From CAYJFK01 sp964369475 (GTDB lineage Bacteria; Bacillota; Clostridia; Oscillospirales; Feifaniaceae), in assembly GCA_964369475.1 (NCBI GenBank), contig CAYJFK010000061.1, forward strand, positions 1 through 14,174: 14,174 bases of DNA, read 5' to 3'. Positions 13,402 to 14,174 of the stretch are shown here, in pieces. The number at the start of each line of letters is the position of its first letter. Position 1 is the first letter of the stretch. The position numbers were made by a program, and so were the translations under genes. Below the pieces are notes generated by a model. The model was not told the origin of the DNA, made no database searches, and worked only from the letters and a program-made list of their open reading frames with translations.

Positions 13402-14174
13402 ATACAGGGTGCACGAGGTTGCAAAGGATTTCGACCTACCCAATAAAGATGTAATGGATAAACTGGGGGAAATTTCTCCGGGAGATACAAAAAACCATAT
13501 GACAGCGCTCGAAACAAAGGAGCTTAATGTCTTCTTTGACGACATTTCAAAGGAGCACGAGGTAGCCTCTTTCGACGGTTACTTCAAGGCAGGCGAGGAA
13601 AAGCGCCGTCAGCGTGCCGAGGCGGCACTTAATACAGACGAGGCAAAGCGTGAGGCGGCAATTAAGGCTGCCGACGAGGCTCGTAAAAAAGCAGTTGAGG
13701 AGGCGGCACGCATTAAAGAGGAAGCACGCCGTCAGGCTCAGGAGGCAATTGCCGCCAAGCGTGAAAAGGAAAAAGAGGCACAACCCAAGGCGGTTGAGCC
13801 TGTTTCGGCTGTCGCCAAGACAGAGGTAAAGGAAATGCCCAAAGCAGAGGTTAAGCCTGAAGTTAAGGCAGCTCCTAAGGCAGAGGTCAAGGATGCTCCA
13901 AAGGCGGAAGTTAAGCCTGCTCCTAAGGCAGAGGTCACGGAAGCTCCAAAGGCGGAAGTTAAGCCTGCTCCTAAGACCGAGGTTAAGGAAGCTCCAAAGG
14001 CAGAGGTCAAGGATGCGCCTAAGGCCGATACAAGACCACAGCAAGAGAGCAGACCTCAAGGTGGTCAAAGACCTGCACAGCAAGGTGACAGACCTCAGCA
14101 GAATAGAGACGGTCAGCGCACAGGCGGCTACCAAGGTAACAATAACCAAGGCACACAGCGTACAGGCGGCTACC
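13388..14174 (+). CDS. infB: Translation initiation factor IF-2, N-terminal part (runs off the window)
   Basis: ATG at 13388 with AAGGGGGAG (13375-13383) upstream, inside the end of ylxQ. The frame stays open for 262 codons to the edge. IF-2 is the GTPase that brings initiator tRNA to the ribosome; the G domain lies beyond the window. Residues 5-45 form the IF2_N helical domain (YRVHEVAKDFDLPNKDVMDK). Residues about 66-130 are an Ala/Glu/Lys/Arg-rich charged helix. Residues 151-213 are a Lys-Ala-Glu-Val-Lys repeat tract. From 215 the chain becomes Gln/Arg/Gly/Pro-rich (RPQGGQRPAQQGDRPQQ). Long, fast-evolving linkers between IF2_N and the G domain are usual in bacteria. Confidence 0.93.
   Translation, partial: MATNKYRVHEVAKDFDLPNKDVMDKLGEISPGDTKNHMTALETKELNVFFDDISKEHEVASFDGYFKAGEEKRRQRAEAALNTDEAKREAAIKAADEARKKAVEEAARIKEEARRQAQEAIAAKREKEKEAQPKAVEPVSAVAKTEVKEMPKAEVKPEVKAAPKAEVKDAPKAEVKPAPKAEVTEAPKAEVKPAPKTEVKEAPKAEVKDAPKADTRPQQESRPQGGQRPAQQGDRPQQNRDGQRTGGYQGNNNQGTQRTGGY
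13874..14017 (+). repeat. 24-nt tandem repeats encoding PKAEVKxA units in infB
   Basis: Six consecutive eight-residue units of the form P-K-(A/T)-E-V-(K/T)-(D/P/E)-A cover residues 163-210, with partial units on both sides. At the DNA level there is also a 48-nt higher-order period, because the D/E-A and P-A units alternate. This repetition produces long spurious open frames on the minus strand. Confidence 0.9.

Noticed and set aside
13547..14149. Minus-strand open frame of 200 codons, and another at 13738-14010 with Gly/Ala/Ser/Thr repeats
   Set aside because: Both lie opposite the repetitive infB linker; the periodic DNA keeps the frames open and the peptides only mirror the repeat. No ribosome binding site is present.

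Overview
The window looks like chromosomal DNA of an anaerobic, clostridia-type Firmicute. The reasons are the gene order rimP-nusA-rnpM(ylxR)-ylxQ-infB, a split iron-sulfur L-serine dehydratase (sdaAB-sdaAA), a sensor of the 7TM type common in Clostridia, AGGAGG-type ribosome binding sites, TTGACA/TATAAT promoters (often with an extended TG) and many TTG/GTG start codons. I see no rRNA, tRNA, CRISPR array, insertion sequence, phage gene or integrase.

Layout. (1) 1-83: tail of an upstream unit, closed by a strong terminator. (2) 113-3964: an extended -10 promoter overlapped by a perfect palindrome drives two translationally coupled genes. The first encodes a membrane sensor with an extracytoplasmic domain, a 7TM block, a PAS-like linker and a degenerate kinase-like tail. 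The second encodes a 5TM-PAS histidine kinase of the NarL/DesK-like class. No response regulator is next to them. (3) 3988-5663: sdaAB-sdaAA with its own promoter. (4) 5763-6944: a YibE/F family membrane protein, converging on a minus-strand pair. (5) 8768-7027 (minus): an exported lipoprotein with two near-identical FMN-binding-like repeats, then a VanZ-like protein whose ribosome binding site lies inside the lipoprotein gene's terminator stem. (6) 8769-9066: an AT-rich divergent promoter region. (7) 9067-10930: an MBL-fold hydrolase and a TauE/SafE (TSUP) permease, separated by a 106-bp gap carrying a regular GGGTGAC array. (8) 11025-14174: a near-consensus promoter, a leader hairpin and the transcription/translation operon rimP-nusA-rnpM-ylxQ-infB; infB runs off the window.

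How the parts fit. The last block is a housekeeping operon, and its leader hairpin suggests NusA autoregulation. sdaAB/sdaAA deaminate L-serine to pyruvate. The most unusual part is the first operon: a catalytically degenerate sensor paired with a separate, apparently competent kinase. The other notable items are non-coding: palindromic promoter elements, hairpins merged with G-rich ribosome binding sites, and a marked preference for C-ending codons before GA-starting codons. Functions are inferred from motifs read by eye; no database search was possible.
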